Assembly (NCBI GenBank): GCA_018656005.1
Contig: JABHZW010000054.1
Location: forward strand, 1-55,551
Source of the DNA: Candidatus Pseudelusimicrobium marinum
GTDB lineage: Bacteria; Elusimicrobiota; Elusimicrobia; Elusimicrobiales; Elusimicrobiaceae
Length of the DNA stretch: 55,551 nucleotides
Direction of reading: 5' to 3'
Numbering within the stretch: the first letter of the stretch is position 1; the number at the start of each line of letters is the position of its first letter. Positions 6,983 to 15,713 of this stretch are shown here, piece by piece. The notes below the pieces were generated by a model. The model had not been told where the DNA came from and did no database searches. It was given only the letters and a program-made list of their open reading frames with translations. Both the position numbers and the translations under genes were made by a program.

Positions 6983-8887
6983 TTATATAAATAAATTATC
7001 TTTATCAAATATATTTTTAATATCCTTATAATAATTATTGTTTTTGCCAAGTTTTATTTTTTTAATTGACTGTTTTTTAGGATAAATCCTAATGATCGCC
7101 CTAAGTATTATTCCCAAACTGCCACGGCTACCGAGTACTAACTTATTAAGGTCGTATCCGGTGGCATTTTTGACGGTTTTAGCGCCATAACTAACAACTT
7201 TGCCGTTTGAAAGCAAAATATCCATAGCAAGTACATTCCTGCTAAGCCCTTCAATGTCGCCAGTTGCTAAAATATTACCTAAAGTCGCTGGTTTGCTTTC
7301 AAACGGCAAATATAAATTTTCTTTTTTTAGTTTTTTGGCGATATCTTTTACTTTTGTACCAGATTGTAAGGTTATAGTGAAATTGTTTTTATCTATTTCT
7401 AAAATTTTATTTAGTTTTTTTGTTAGCTTGCTAGAAATTTTAATTGGTTTTTGTTTTTTAATAATTTTAAGCAAATATTTTTCGTTTGGTAATAATTTTA
7501 TTTGAGCTTTTGCTTTTTTTGGTAATTTTGTAGGTAAAATTTTACCAGGATTGGCTAATTTTTTAGGGTCAAACATTTTTTTAAGCGAGGCAAAAGTTTC
7601 AAGTGTTTGTTTATTGAATTGATAATTCATTAAATCTCGTTTTTCTATTCCTACCCCGTGTTCGCCAGATAATACTCCACCCAAATCTACACATGCTTTA
7701 CAAATTTGTTCCACAGTTTGCTGAGCTTCCCTTACTCTTTTAGCTCCTCCATTATTAAAAATTAACCTAGGGTGAACATTGCCGTCCCCCGCATGCATCA
7801 CATAAGAAATTTTAAAATTATTTCGCTTTGCTATCTTTGATATCGCAGAAACATACTGCACTAATTTATTGCGGGGGACGGCAGGGTCTTCGTCTAAAAT
7901 ATATTTAAAGTTTTGTTTTAAAACTTCTAGTCCGTCTCTTCTTATCTGCCAAATATTCTCTATTTCTTCATCATTTTCTGCAGTTCGCAAAAGTTTTGGC
8001 TTGTGAATTTTGCAGATTTTTAAAATTTTATTAAAATCTTCCAACACTTCTTTTTTTGTGCCGTCCACCTCTATAATTAAGGCACTTTTACAGGTAAGCA
8101 AATCTTTAGGGGCAGCTTTTTGGGCAAATTCTATAACAACATCGTCCATCATTTCTACAGCGCATGGCGTTATGCCAGATGCAATTATTTCAGACACGAG
8201 TTTCATAGATTTATGAATATCTGCAAAACCTAAAAGTAAAGTTTTTTTAGCAATTGGCTTTTTTAAAATTTTTAACCACAGTTTTGTAATTATCCCAAAA
8301 GTTCCTTCGCTACCTACAATCAAACCTAAAATATTTGGATGCGAATTATCCACAACCACAACTTCACCATTTGGTTTTACAAGCTCTGCTTTTAAAATAT
8401 GATCTTTTGTAACGCCATACTTTAAACATCGTGGACCACCGGCATTATTGGCTGCATTTCCGCCGATAGTACTGTCTTGCCAGCTAGCAGGATCTGGTGC
8501 ATAAAAGTAGCCAAGTTTGGCAAGTTTATCTTGCAAATTTTTATTTACCACACCTGCTTGAACTACTGCATAACCTTTTTTAGTATTAATTTCTAAAATT
8601 TTATTTAGCAAAACCAAATCTATCACGACAGATTTTTTTAATGGCACACAACCACCCGTAGTATCTGTTGCAGAAGCTCTTGGTGTGAAAGGTGTTTTAT
8701 ATTTATATAAAGTTTTTATAATTTTGGCGACATCTGCCAATTTACTAGGTTTTATAACTAAAGATGGATTTTTTTTGTACAAAGAATAATCGCCAGAACA
8801 AGTTTCTAAAACTTTTTTCCGTTTTATTACCGCTTTTCTTCCAGCTACTTTTATAAGTTCTTTTTCTAGGTGTTTTAGGCAAGACAT
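6983..8887 (-). CDS. FAD-linked oxidase: GlcD-like with extra GlcE-like FAD domain
   Basis: 634 residues. Residues 1-455 match GlcD-type D-lactate/glycolate dehydrogenases: PCMH FAD domain with TDTTGGCVPL and GGNAANNAGGPR, and C-terminal domain with MHAGDGNVHPRLIFNNGG and LSGEHGVGIEKR. From about 455 to the end there is a second FAD-binding half like GlcE, with ATLGNILATGDIEGL and KTVKNATGYDLNKLVLGSRGSLGII. It therefore resembles a GlcD-GlcE fusion whose GlcE part is short (about 180 residues against about 350). No GlcF iron-sulfur partner is adjacent. Overlaps ybeY by 13 bases. Substrate is probably a 2-hydroxy acid; unproven. Confidence 0.85.
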   Translation of the reverse strand: MSCLKHLEKELIKVAGRKAVIKRKKVLETCSGDYSLYKKNPSLVIKPSKLADVAKIIKTLYKYKTPFTPRASATDTTGGCVPLKKSVVIDLVLLNKILEINTKKGYAVVQAGVVNKNLQDKLAKLGYFYAPDPASWQDSTIGGNAANNAGGPRCLKYGVTKDHILKAELVKPNGEVVVVDNSHPNILGLIVGSEGTFGIITKLWLKILKKPIAKKTLLLGFADIHKSMKLVSEIIASGITPCAVEMMDDVVIEFAQKAAPKDLLTCKSALIIEVDGTKKEVLEDFNKILKICKIHKPKLLRTAENDEEIENIWQIRRDGLEVLKQNFKYILDEDPAVPRNKLVQYVSAISKIAKRNNFKISYVMHAGDGNVHPRLIFNNGGAKRVREAQQTVEQICKACVDLGGVLSGEHGVGIEKRDLMNYQFNKQTLETFASLKKMFDPKKLANPGKILPTKLPKKAKAQIKLLPNEKYLLKIIKKQKPIKISSKLTKKLNKILEIDKNNFTITLQSGTKVKDIAKKLKKENLYLPFESKPATLGNILATGDIEGLSRNVLAMDILLSNGKVVSYGAKTVKNATGYDLNKLVLGSRGSLGIILRAIIRIYPKKQSIKKIKLGKNNNYYKDIKNIFDKDNLFI

Positions 8888-9318
8888 TTAAGATCCTTTA
8901 AAATATTTTCTGCTAGTTTGTGCATATTAGCTTGTTCTTTTTTGGTTTTATCTTTATACCCTGCAAAATGCAAAGCACCATGACAGGCAAGTAACAACAT
9001 TTCTGTTAAAATAGTATGCTTATATTCTTTTGCTTGCTTTTTGGCAACATCATAACAAACAAAAACATCCCCGAAGGTCTCACCCTCACCACCCTTATTA
9101 CCAATACCATATTCAAATGCTATAACATCTGTTTCATAGGTATGATTTAGGAAGGTTTTGTTTAGTTTTTTTATCTCTTTGCCATCAACAAACACTACAT
9201 TTATATGCATTTTTGTTTTTGCATGTTTATCAAGCCCCTTTAAAATAACTTTTTTAAATAGGGCATCTTTCTTAAGATAAGAATTAACTTTTGTTTTATA
9301 AAAAATATTTATTTTCAT
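8875..9318 (-). CDS. ybeY: Endoribonuclease YbeY
   Basis: 147 residues, typical size. YbeY is a metal-dependent RNase in 16S rRNA 3'-end maturation and ribosome quality control. The zinc motif reads HGALHFAGYKDKTKKE: the first two His are kept and the third ligand, usually His in GYDH, is Asp. I recall the same GYKDKT form in other phyla, so this is a family variant, not decay. The N-terminal half has FLNHTYETDVIAFEY, also typical. It sits in a tight operon between glgC (6 bases) and the FAD oxidase (overlap). Confidence 0.9.
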   Translation of the reverse strand: MKINIFYKTKVNSYLKKDALFKKVILKGLDKHAKTKMHINVVFVDGKEIKKLNKTFLNHTYETDVIAFEYGIGNKGGEGETFGDVFVCYDVAKKQAKEYKHTILTEMLLLACHGALHFAGYKDKTKKEQANMHKLAENILKDLKCLA

Positions 9319-9324
9319 TAATTT

Positions 9325-10545
9325 TTAATCGTCTAAAGAAAATTTGCTCTTACCTCTTGGCACAACTACTATGCCACTAGGATCTATAAAATATTTTTGA
9401 GCATCTTGTGTAGAATCGTGCCCGACGGTTTCATTGGCTTCTATTATATTGAACCTATCTACAATAGTTTTTTTAATTTTACTACCTTTTTTAAATATAC
9501 AAGAATCCATAACAATACTATCTTCTATTAGTACATTTTCCTCTATTTCTATATCGCTGGCAATAACACTATTTATTATTTTTGCATTTTTATGAACTAC
9601 ACAACCTGTACTTATCTGGCTGTTAGTTATATTGCCACCAAGCATTTTACTTGGAGGAGAATTCTTTGTACTTGTATGTATCGGCCAACGAGTATTATGT
9701 AAATTTACTTTTGGTTCTGCACCAAGCAAATCCATATGAGTTTGCCAAAAAGTTTCTATATTACCAACATCTTGCCAATAAGAATTATCCTCGTAATTTT
9801 TTACACCTGGTAGTTTTTGGGACGAAAAATCATAAGCAAAAACATTATGTGTAGTAAATGCTTTTGGCAATACATTTTTACCAAAATCTAACCCTGGGAT
9901 ATCTAAATGTTCGTTTTGTAAAAGTTCTATTAAAGTATCGTAAGAGAAAATATAATTTCCCATAGATACATAAGATTTTCCTTTTTTACCTGGGGCTTCT
10001 TTTGGTTTTTTTGGTTTTTCGTCAAACCCAACAATTTTGTTTTTAGAATTTGCAGATATTACACCAAATTCCTTTGCTTGTTTTGTCGGTACTATATTTG
10101 CAGCGACAGTGATGTCTGCTTTATTTTTTACATGAAAATCTATCATCTGGCGGATATCCATTCTATATATGTGATCTGAACCGAATATAACAACAAGGTC
10201 TGGTGCGAAATCTTTAATTAAATTTAAGTTTTGTCTTACAGCATCTGCCGTTCCTCTGTACCAAATTTCGCCAAGCCTCATTTGTGGTGGAACTACGGTT
10301 ATAAATTGTTCTTTTGTTAAACCCTGTGTTCGCCAAGAAGTTCTTAAATACTCTATTAAAGATTGTGATAAGTACTGAACCAAAATATAATTAGCATGAA
10401 TACCGGAATTTATGAAGTTAGAAATAACAAAATCTATAATTCTATATTTTCCGCCAAACGGCACCGATGGTTTAGATCGTTCCTTTGTTAAAGGATACAA
10501 TCTCTCCCCTTTACCGCCAGCCATTATCATTCCTAATACTTTCAT
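9325..10545 (-). CDS. glgC: Glucose-1-phosphate adenylyltransferase
   Basis: 406 residues. Makes ADP-glucose from ATP and glucose-1-phosphate, the committed step of glycogen synthesis. Nucleotidyltransferase domain with MAGGKGERLYPLTKERSKPSVPFGGKYR at the N-terminus, WYRGTADAVRQN and FGSDHIYRMD, then a left-handed beta-helix C-terminal domain from about 290 (INSVIASDIEIEENVLIEDSIVM). The full-length allosteric architecture is kept. No other glg gene is in the window. Starts three bases after the upstream membrane-fusion-like gene, so translation is probably coupled. Confidence 0.95.
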   Translation of the reverse strand: MKVLGMIMAGGKGERLYPLTKERSKPSVPFGGKYRIIDFVISNFINSGIHANYILVQYLSQSLIEYLRTSWRTQGLTKEQFITVVPPQMRLGEIWYRGTADAVRQNLNLIKDFAPDLVVIFGSDHIYRMDIRQMIDFHVKNKADITVAANIVPTKQAKEFGVISANSKNKIVGFDEKPKKPKEAPGKKGKSYVSMGNYIFSYDTLIELLQNEHLDIPGLDFGKNVLPKAFTTHNVFAYDFSSQKLPGVKNYEDNSYWQDVGNIETFWQTHMDLLGAEPKVNLHNTRWPIHTSTKNSPPSKMLGGNITNSQISTGCVVHKNAKIINSVIASDIEIEENVLIEDSIVMDSCIFKKGSKIKKTIVDRFNIIEANETVGHDSTQDAQKYFIDPSGIVVVPRGKSKFSLDD

Positions 10546-10548
10546 TTA

Positions 10549-11448
10549 CTATTCCCCTTGGCTCTCGCCTTCTTGTGTAGTTTTTAGTTCTGATTCTTGT
10601 TTTGGTTCTGGATTCAAACTTGATGGAAGTAAAACATTATCGCCACCTTTTAAACCTTTAACTTTTAAATTTTCACCCTCTAGGGTGATAGGTATTATTT
10701 CTTGTAAAGTTAAAACATAACTTTTACCATCACGAGTCATCACGGTGTTTTTATCTATGCTAGTTATGTTTTTTTTGTTTATTAAAATTTCGCCGATAAA
10801 TTCGTCATCTAAAATTAGTTGGGTATCTCTTGATACAACAGCTAATTTGAATTTATAAAAGCCTTCTTCTTTTTCTATAAAACTTTTTACTAAAGCTTCT
10901 ATTTTATCGCCAGTTTTTTTAGATGTTAATAAAACTTTGCTTCCTTTTAATGGTTTTACAAGCATTTTGTATGTATTTTCTACAGCTAGATAATTTTTTT
11001 TAGCAATAGTAATAATTTTTTCGCCTTCAAAAACTTCTGTTAAATTTTCTTTTTCAAATTTTAAAATAAAACCACTAGTTCCTGTATAAATATCTGATGT
11101 TGGATAAATTTTACTCCAATTTTCTATTTCTTCTTCGTGATATTTTAATGTTGTTTTTTGAATTGCCAAAAGCTCTTTAGAGAGTATGGAAGCTAATTTA
11201 TCTTTCTTCTCCACTCTTTCGTTTTCTTTAAAAAAATATTTTATCACACCACCCTGAGGTGCTACTATTTCTACCAAATCTTGCGGGTAATATTTACCCT
11301 TAACAGCTATAACCATTTCGGTTGACGGAACTTGAGTTGCCGAGGTAGTTATTAGCTTAGGCATAAGCTCCCCTTTTTCTGATTGTGCAAAAAGCACAAT
11401 ACAGAAAAAGGGTAATATTAAAATAGTTGAAAGCAAAACTTTTTTCAT
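10549..11448 (-). CDS. Exported HlyD/membrane-fusion-like protein
   Basis: 299 residues with a signal peptide (first 21 residues, ending VLFAQ). Residues 55-110 resemble the biotinyl-lipoyl/helical hairpin entry of periplasmic adaptor proteins (VEIVAPQGGVIKYFFKENERVEKKDKLASIL), followed by beta-rich segments (IITIAKKNYLAVE, GEILINKKNITSI, GENLKVKGLKGGDNVLLP) as in RND efflux adaptors. The C-terminal tail is Glu/Gln-rich and low complexity. No transporter partner is adjacent, so an efflux role is only inferred from the fold. The ribosome-binding GGGAGG is followed by a small GTGCC/GGCAC hairpin right before ATG. Confidence 0.6.
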   Translation of the reverse strand: MKKVLLSTILILPFFCIVLFAQSEKGELMPKLITTSATQVPSTEMVIAVKGKYYPQDLVEIVAPQGGVIKYFFKENERVEKKDKLASILSKELLAIQKTTLKYHEEEIENWSKIYPTSDIYTGTSGFILKFEKENLTEVFEGEKIITIAKKNYLAVENTYKMLVKPLKGSKVLLTSKKTGDKIEALVKSFIEKEEGFYKFKLAVVSRDTQLILDDEFIGEILINKKNITSIDKNTVMTRDGKSYVLTLQEIIPITLEGENLKVKGLKGGDNVLLPSSLNPEPKQESELKTTQEGESQGE

Positions 11449-11506
11449 GTGCCTGGGGCACCTCCCTTTTTTTAAAGCTATCTACATAACACCAGTTTCG
11501 CTAATG

Positions 11507-12202
11507 CTAATTGGCACATGGTGCGAACTTTTTATTTATTTGTTCAAAAGCTTCATATGTCCATGGCATTTTTTCTTTAAAAATTTCTGCCATAGCATCT
11601 GCATAATCTTTAATTTCTTTTTGTGCATGAGAGTCGCATCTTAAAGATAAAAAGTTTAACAAACTTCTTGCATTAACACTAAAATAAAACTCTGTATATT
11701 GTCCTACAGGAAGTATCATTCTTGCCATTTCTCTTGCTACACCTTGGTCTAGCAATTGTTTATATGCTTGATAGGAATCATCAATAGCTTTTTCGTAAAT
11801 TGCTAGCAATTTAGCATTATCTAAATCTTTACTTTCAAAAGAACCTTGTTTATTTGTTTTATCTTGAATTCTAAATTTTTCTGGTATATAAAACTCTTCT
11901 TTAACTTCTGTATATCTTGCACTTATTTCGTTATAGGAACACCATCGATGTCTCATCCATTGTCTTGCCACAAATATTGGACATTTAATATGAAACTGAA
12001 AATAGCAATGTTCAAACGGGGAATAATGGCTATGTTCTAAAAGATATTTAATTAAAATTTTATCTCTTTCTTCACCTTTGGCTGTACCGCCAAAACTTAC
12101 TCGGGCAGAGTTCGCTGCACGAACATCACTTCCCATAAAATCTATTAATTTTACAAACCCCTTATCTAATATTTTGACGATAGTTTTCTGATCTGTTGTC
12201 AT
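11507..12202 (-). CDS. thyX: Flavin-dependent thymidylate synthase
   Basis: 231 residues. Methylates dUMP to dTMP with methylene-tetrahydrofolate, FAD and NADPH. The ThyX motif is complete: RQWMRHRWCSYNEISARYTEV. EHCYFQFHIKCPIFVARQ precedes it and SLLNFLSLRCDSHAQKEIKDYA is the C-terminal signature. A lone ThyX suggests no ThyA is needed. Its 5' end overlaps the upstream exported-protein gene by 41 bases, an unusually long coding overlap. Confidence 0.96.
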   Translation of the reverse strand: MTTDQKTIVKILDKGFVKLIDFMGSDVRAANSARVSFGGTAKGEERDKILIKYLLEHSHYSPFEHCYFQFHIKCPIFVARQWMRHRWCSYNEISARYTEVKEEFYIPEKFRIQDKTNKQGSFESKDLDNAKLLAIYEKAIDDSYQAYKQLLDQGVAREMARMILPVGQYTEFYFSVNARSLLNFLSLRCDSHAQKEIKDYADAMAEIFKEKMPWTYEAFEQINKKFAPCAN

Positions 12203-13091
12203 ATTGTAATTCTCCTTCTGTTTTATCCGATTTTTCTATTTGTATTTTTTCTTCTAAATTTGAATTTACCCAAGATAATATTTTGCTTTGATTTACATCT
12301 GCATATCCACCCCATGTGGCAAAGGTTGCTAGTTTTTTAGATTGCTTTCTCAACCAAAGTTGTTCAAACGAAAACCCTAAAAATATTATTTTTTTGCCAT
12401 GGTATTTTACCGAAATTTCATTTTTTATCTTTTTTGCACCAGTAGAATTTAACCTATATGAAGGTCTTTGTGGTAAAACATACCCTACCGAGTCAATTTT
12501 ATATTTATCTTCTATATTTTTTGCAACAACATTTATTTCTTTTTGCAAACCTGCATCTATACTTTTATAAAATGTACTGTTTGCAATTATTATTATCACA
12601 TAATCCTGCGGTCTTTTTGGGTTTATTGTGAGATTGCTTATAAGTCTTTTTATATTCCCCTCAAAAACATCATCATAATGACCTAAAATTTCTGTTCGCT
12701 TAATTTTGATATCGGTTTTTATTTTCTTATAATCCCTATCTCTTATAGGTTGTTTTGGTGCTCCGGTATTAAAAACATAATCCACCGAGCCTAAAAACGG
12801 ATCGTTTTCCGCAAGAACTGCTGGCATTAAAATTATCTCATTAACAAGGTTCTTTTCCATCTCTCTTACGACGAGCTTTAACTCTCTATACCCCTCTAGC
12901 TTACCAACCCTGCCAATATGATATTTCTGCCCTAGAGTTTTCATACTAGCTTCTAATGCTTGATAATATTTAACATTACCAAAATCTTCAATAAATAAAA
13001 TGCCTTTATCTGTTTTTTGGGCAAAACATAATGCCCCAAAAAACAGAATTATAATACTTGCAGAAAGTGTAGCTTTAAATAAGTTTCTCAT
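12162..13091 (-). CDS. Exported protein, possibly degenerate chelatase (CbiX/CbiK) fold
   Basis: 309 residues with a signal peptide (to about ALCFAQ, residue 25). The first half (GILFIEDFGN..YYQALEASMKTLGQKY.., then LVVREMEKNLVNEIILMPAVLAENDPFLGSVDYV) follows the layout of sirohydrochlorin/cobalt chelatases: a short strand, a helix, then a strand ending in P.xL. The usual HGS active-site start is EDFGN, so catalysis by the normal route is unlikely. The second half repeats a similar alternation (YVIIIIANSTFYKSIDAGL). This is fold guessing from pattern; otherwise treat as unknown. Overlaps both neighbours (17 and 41 bases). Confidence 0.45.
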   Translation of the reverse strand: MRNLFKATLSASIIILFFGALCFAQKTDKGILFIEDFGNVKYYQALEASMKTLGQKYHIGRVGKLEGYRELKLVVREMEKNLVNEIILMPAVLAENDPFLGSVDYVFNTGAPKQPIRDRDYKKIKTDIKIKRTEILGHYDDVFEGNIKRLISNLTINPKRPQDYVIIIIANSTFYKSIDAGLQKEINVVAKNIEDKYKIDSVGYVLPQRPSYRLNSTGAKKIKNEISVKYHGKKIIFLGFSFEQLWLRKQSKKLATFATWGGYADVNQSKILSWVNSNLEEKIQIEKSDKTEGELQYDNRSENYRQNIR

Positions 13092-14466
13092 AACTTATAA
13101 TTTTTACTTTTGTTTTACCAGTTGGCATAATTACTGGAATCAAAACAACTTTATTCCCTAAAATTTCGCCCGCTCGGAAATTATATACATAACCACCAAG
13201 CTCTAAGTTGTTTCTTTCTTTAAAATTGGAATCTTCCCAACCAACAATATATAATTTAGAATTTTTGTATCTTGAAAATTTTTCTGTTAAAAGTCCTCTC
13301 TTAACTTTATTTGCTGTACCTAAAACATAGCTTCTACCTTGTTTTTCTACTATTGGGATATTGCTATAAAAACCTATAATTTCTTGTCCCCATTTTAGTC
13401 TGTTTGGTGTTCTACCAAAACCACGAAGCGATTCTACATAAATCTTTTTATCCTCGTATTGTGCTCTTATTCTAAAATTATCTGTTGTTATAAGGAACTC
13501 TGGTCCTGCTTCGTCTTTATCTAAATCTGTTTTGTTAAAACCGTATACCAAATCTAATTTGTGCCATACTATAGGTTCACTTTTAAGTTTGAATTTACCA
13601 TTTTTTTCATATACTTCTGCTATTGGTCCTACTCTGAACTTATCGTAATATAAAACCGATTGTCCATAATATGTTTTCTTCCCTTTTGCATAAGTAGACC
13701 GAACCATAAATTTAACTTCGTCCTCTTTATCTAACTTATTATTCATATAATTGTAAATTTCGGTTTTAACTTTATGTTTGGTTTTGTCATAAACGGTTAC
13801 CAAAACATAAGTAGGTGCTTTTTCGCCTTTATTAAAAACTTCTAGGGAAATTGGTTGTTTAAAATTACCTATGCCATATGTATACACAGGTTCTAAAACT
13901 TGTTCTTCTGCTGTCTGTTTAATTGTATATGTAGCGATATCACCATTTTCAAAAAGTGCTATTACACCTTTTTTGGTTTTGCCTTTTTCTGTGTTGATAC
14001 TTATAAAATCTATATCAATCATTTTGCCTTTTAATGGCTGGCTCTTAAATATTAAGGCATCTTCTTTATTTATTACTGCAGGAGCTGCTGCGAAAACTTC
14101 TTCATTAGAAATTTCTGTTTTTGGTTCGTCGAAAAGTCGTACTATATAATCTTCCTTAACTTCTACATCTTTTCTTAATCTTCCTATGAAATAATTTTTT
14201 TTGACTTCTACTACTTTACCATCTACTATCTGATTTTCAATTATGCCAAGATTTTTACCAGTTTTTTTATTTATTAAGGTTTCTTCTTCGAGTACTTCAA
14301 AATATTCGTTTCTAGAAACTTCACCTTTAAATTCAGTAGTGTCTATATAAACTCTGGTGCCAGATTGTTTTACTATAGAGAGACCTTCAGAGAAGGCGGA
14401 TATCGGTAATAAAAGTGTTATTACCAAAGATATGATTATTTTTATATAATTTCGGTGTATTGTCAT
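13075..14466 (-). CDS. Exported beta-rich protein of unknown function
   Basis: 463 residues with an N-terminal hydrophobic signal (residues 9-26, ending AFSEG). Region 27-120 looks like small beta domains (GTRVYIDTTEFKGEVSRNEYFEVLEE, GKNLGIIENQIVDGKVVEVKKNYFIGRL). From about 140 to the end there are repeated short strands with Tyr/Asp-rich turns (FENGDIATYTIK, FNKTDLDKDEAGPEFLITTD, LGTANKVKRGLLTEKFSRYKNSKLYIVGWED), similar to FG-GAP/VCBS-type propeller repeats. No cysteine pattern or catalytic motif. First gene of the eight-gene minus-strand run, so it probably follows the operon promoter. Not a family I can name. Confidence 0.7.
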   Translation of the reverse strand: MTIHRNYIKIIISLVITLLLPISAFSEGLSIVKQSGTRVYIDTTEFKGEVSRNEYFEVLEEETLINKKTGKNLGIIENQIVDGKVVEVKKNYFIGRLRKDVEVKEDYIVRLFDEPKTEISNEEVFAAAPAVINKEDALIFKSQPLKGKMIDIDFISINTEKGKTKKGVIALFENGDIATYTIKQTAEEQVLEPVYTYGIGNFKQPISLEVFNKGEKAPTYVLVTVYDKTKHKVKTEIYNYMNNKLDKEDEVKFMVRSTYAKGKKTYYGQSVLYYDKFRVGPIAEVYEKNGKFKLKSEPIVWHKLDLVYGFNKTDLDKDEAGPEFLITTDNFRIRAQYEDKKIYVESLRGFGRTPNRLKWGQEIIGFYSNIPIVEKQGRSYVLGTANKVKRGLLTEKFSRYKNSKLYIVGWEDSNFKERNNLELGGYVYNFRAGEILGNKVVLIPVIMPTGKTKVKIISYEKLI

Positions 14467-14502
14467 AATAGAATTTTATATTATTTATAGACAAATAACA
14501 AT

Positions 14503-14602
14503 CAGGTGGGCAGTGCCCACCGACATAGTGCCTTCGGCTTCTGCACTACACCTCTCCCGTTGGGAGAGGACGACTAGCCAAACAGGCTAGCGAGGTGAGG
14601 GC
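14503..14602. repeat. Cluster of short intergenic palindromes
   Basis: GTGGGCAGTGCCCAC (14504-14518), then GTGCC..GGCTTCTGCAC, then CCTCTCCC GTT GGGAGAGG (14551-14569), then CTAGCC AAACA GGCTAG and GGTGAGGG. The CTCTCCC/GGGAGAGG...GTGAGGG module occurs again at 28009-28048 and is a widespread dispersed-repeat type. Lies between two divergent operons, so both promoters must lie in or near it; none is clear to me. Confidence 0.6.
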
Positions 14603-14628
14603 TATGTTTCAAAACAAAGGAGATAAAA

Positions 14629-15027
14629 ATGCAAGATTTAGACAAGAAATTTTTAAAATTAGTAGAAATAGCCAAAAAACTACGCTGTAAAGACAATGGT
14701 TGCCCTTGGGACAAAAAGCAAACCCCTGAGACTTTGGTTCAACATTTCAGAGAGGAAGCCGACGAAATGGTGACTGCCATAGACAATAAAGATTGGGAAA
14801 ATCTAAAAGAAGAGCTTGGCGATGTTTTGCTTCATATAATCTTGCAATGTAATATAGCGGAGGAAAAGGGTAGGTTCAATTTAGAGGGTATGTTAGACGA
14901 AATTAATGCAAAATTAATCCGTCGGCATCCGCATGTGTTTGGAGATAAAAAAGCAAGTTCGCCAGAGGAAGCAATTGCAAATTGGAATGCTGTAAAAGCA
15001 GAGGAAAAGAAAAGTAAGGAGAAGTGA
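14629..15027 (+). CDS. mazG: Nucleoside triphosphate pyrophosphohydrolase, single-domain MazG
   Basis: 132 residues, one MazG domain, half the length of E. coli MazG. CPWDKKQTPETLVQHFREEADEMVTAI and the ELGDVLLHIILQ helix carry the acidic EExxE/ExxD Mg2+ motif, and RRHPHVFGD is the C-terminal signature. House-cleaning hydrolysis of NTPs to NMP plus PPi. The C-terminus is Lys/Glu-rich. First gene of a five-gene plus-strand operon; the stop overlaps the next start (TGATG). Confidence 0.92.
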   Translation: MQDLDKKFLKLVEIAKKLRCKDNGCPWDKKQTPETLVQHFREEADEMVTAIDNKDWENLKEELGDVLLHIILQCNIAEEKGRFNLEGMLDEINAKLIRRHPHVFGDKKASSPEEAIANWNAVKAEEKKSKEK

Positions 15028-15713
15028 TGAGGATATCTGTAATAATACCGACTTTCAATGAACAGGATAATATCAATAAAATTATTGATGATGTGCATAG
15101 AAAAGCCAAAAATTTTGATATAGAAATAATAGTTTCAGATTCTACTGAGAACCAAGAAACCTTAAAAACCATAACAAATTCAAAAGTAAAGCAGGTACCT
15201 TGCGAAAAAGGTCGTGGCACACAAATGAATAAAGGTGCAGAAAAAGCTACTGGCGATATTTTGCTTTTCTTACATGCCGATAGCTTGCTAGCTGACGACG
15301 CTTTTTCGCAAATAGCAACAACAATAAAAAAATATCCAGCAGGTGCATTTGAGTTTGGTATAGAAAATGCAACAACTGGGTTAAAAATAATAGAATATTT
15401 GGTTAATTTAAGAAACCTAATAACAAATTCGCCATGCGGAGATCAAGGGTTTTTTATGAGCATAGCTTTTTTTAATGAAATAGGTGGTTTTAAAGATATC
15501 CCCCTACTAGAAGACCTTGATATTATGAAACGAATACCAAGGAAAAGTTTTAAAATAGTAAATTCTAAAATATTAACATCAGCACGCCGTTGGCAAAAAC
15601 ATGGGATAATTAAAACCACAGCAAAAAATTTACAAATACGATTTTTATACTTACTAGATAGCCCTCCAGAAAAACTTTATAAACTTTACTACGGCACAAA
15701 ATATGACAAATAA
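15027..15713 (+). CDS. Family 2 glycosyltransferase, rSAM/selenodomain-associated transferase 2 type
   Basis: 228 residues from the ATG at 15027; a GTG three bases earlier is a weaker alternative. GT-A fold: ISVIIPTFNEQDNINKIIDDV, EIIVSDSTENQETL, CEKGRGTQMNKGAEKATGDILLFLHADS with the HAD metal motif, and CGDQGFFMS. The closest type I know is the TIGR04283 group that travels with the TIGR04282 protein, which is exactly the next gene. The sugar and acceptor are not known for the family. Overlaps the next gene by 11 bases. Confidence 0.85.
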   Translation: MRISVIIPTFNEQDNINKIIDDVHRKAKNFDIEIIVSDSTENQETLKTITNSKVKQVPCEKGRGTQMNKGAEKATGDILLFLHADSLLADDAFSQIATTIKKYPAGAFEFGIENATTGLKIIEYLVNLRNLITNSPCGDQGFFMSIAFFNEIGGFKDIPLLEDLDIMKRIPRKSFKIVNSKILTSARRWQKHGIIKTTAKNLQIRFLYLLDSPPEKLYKLYYGTKYDK

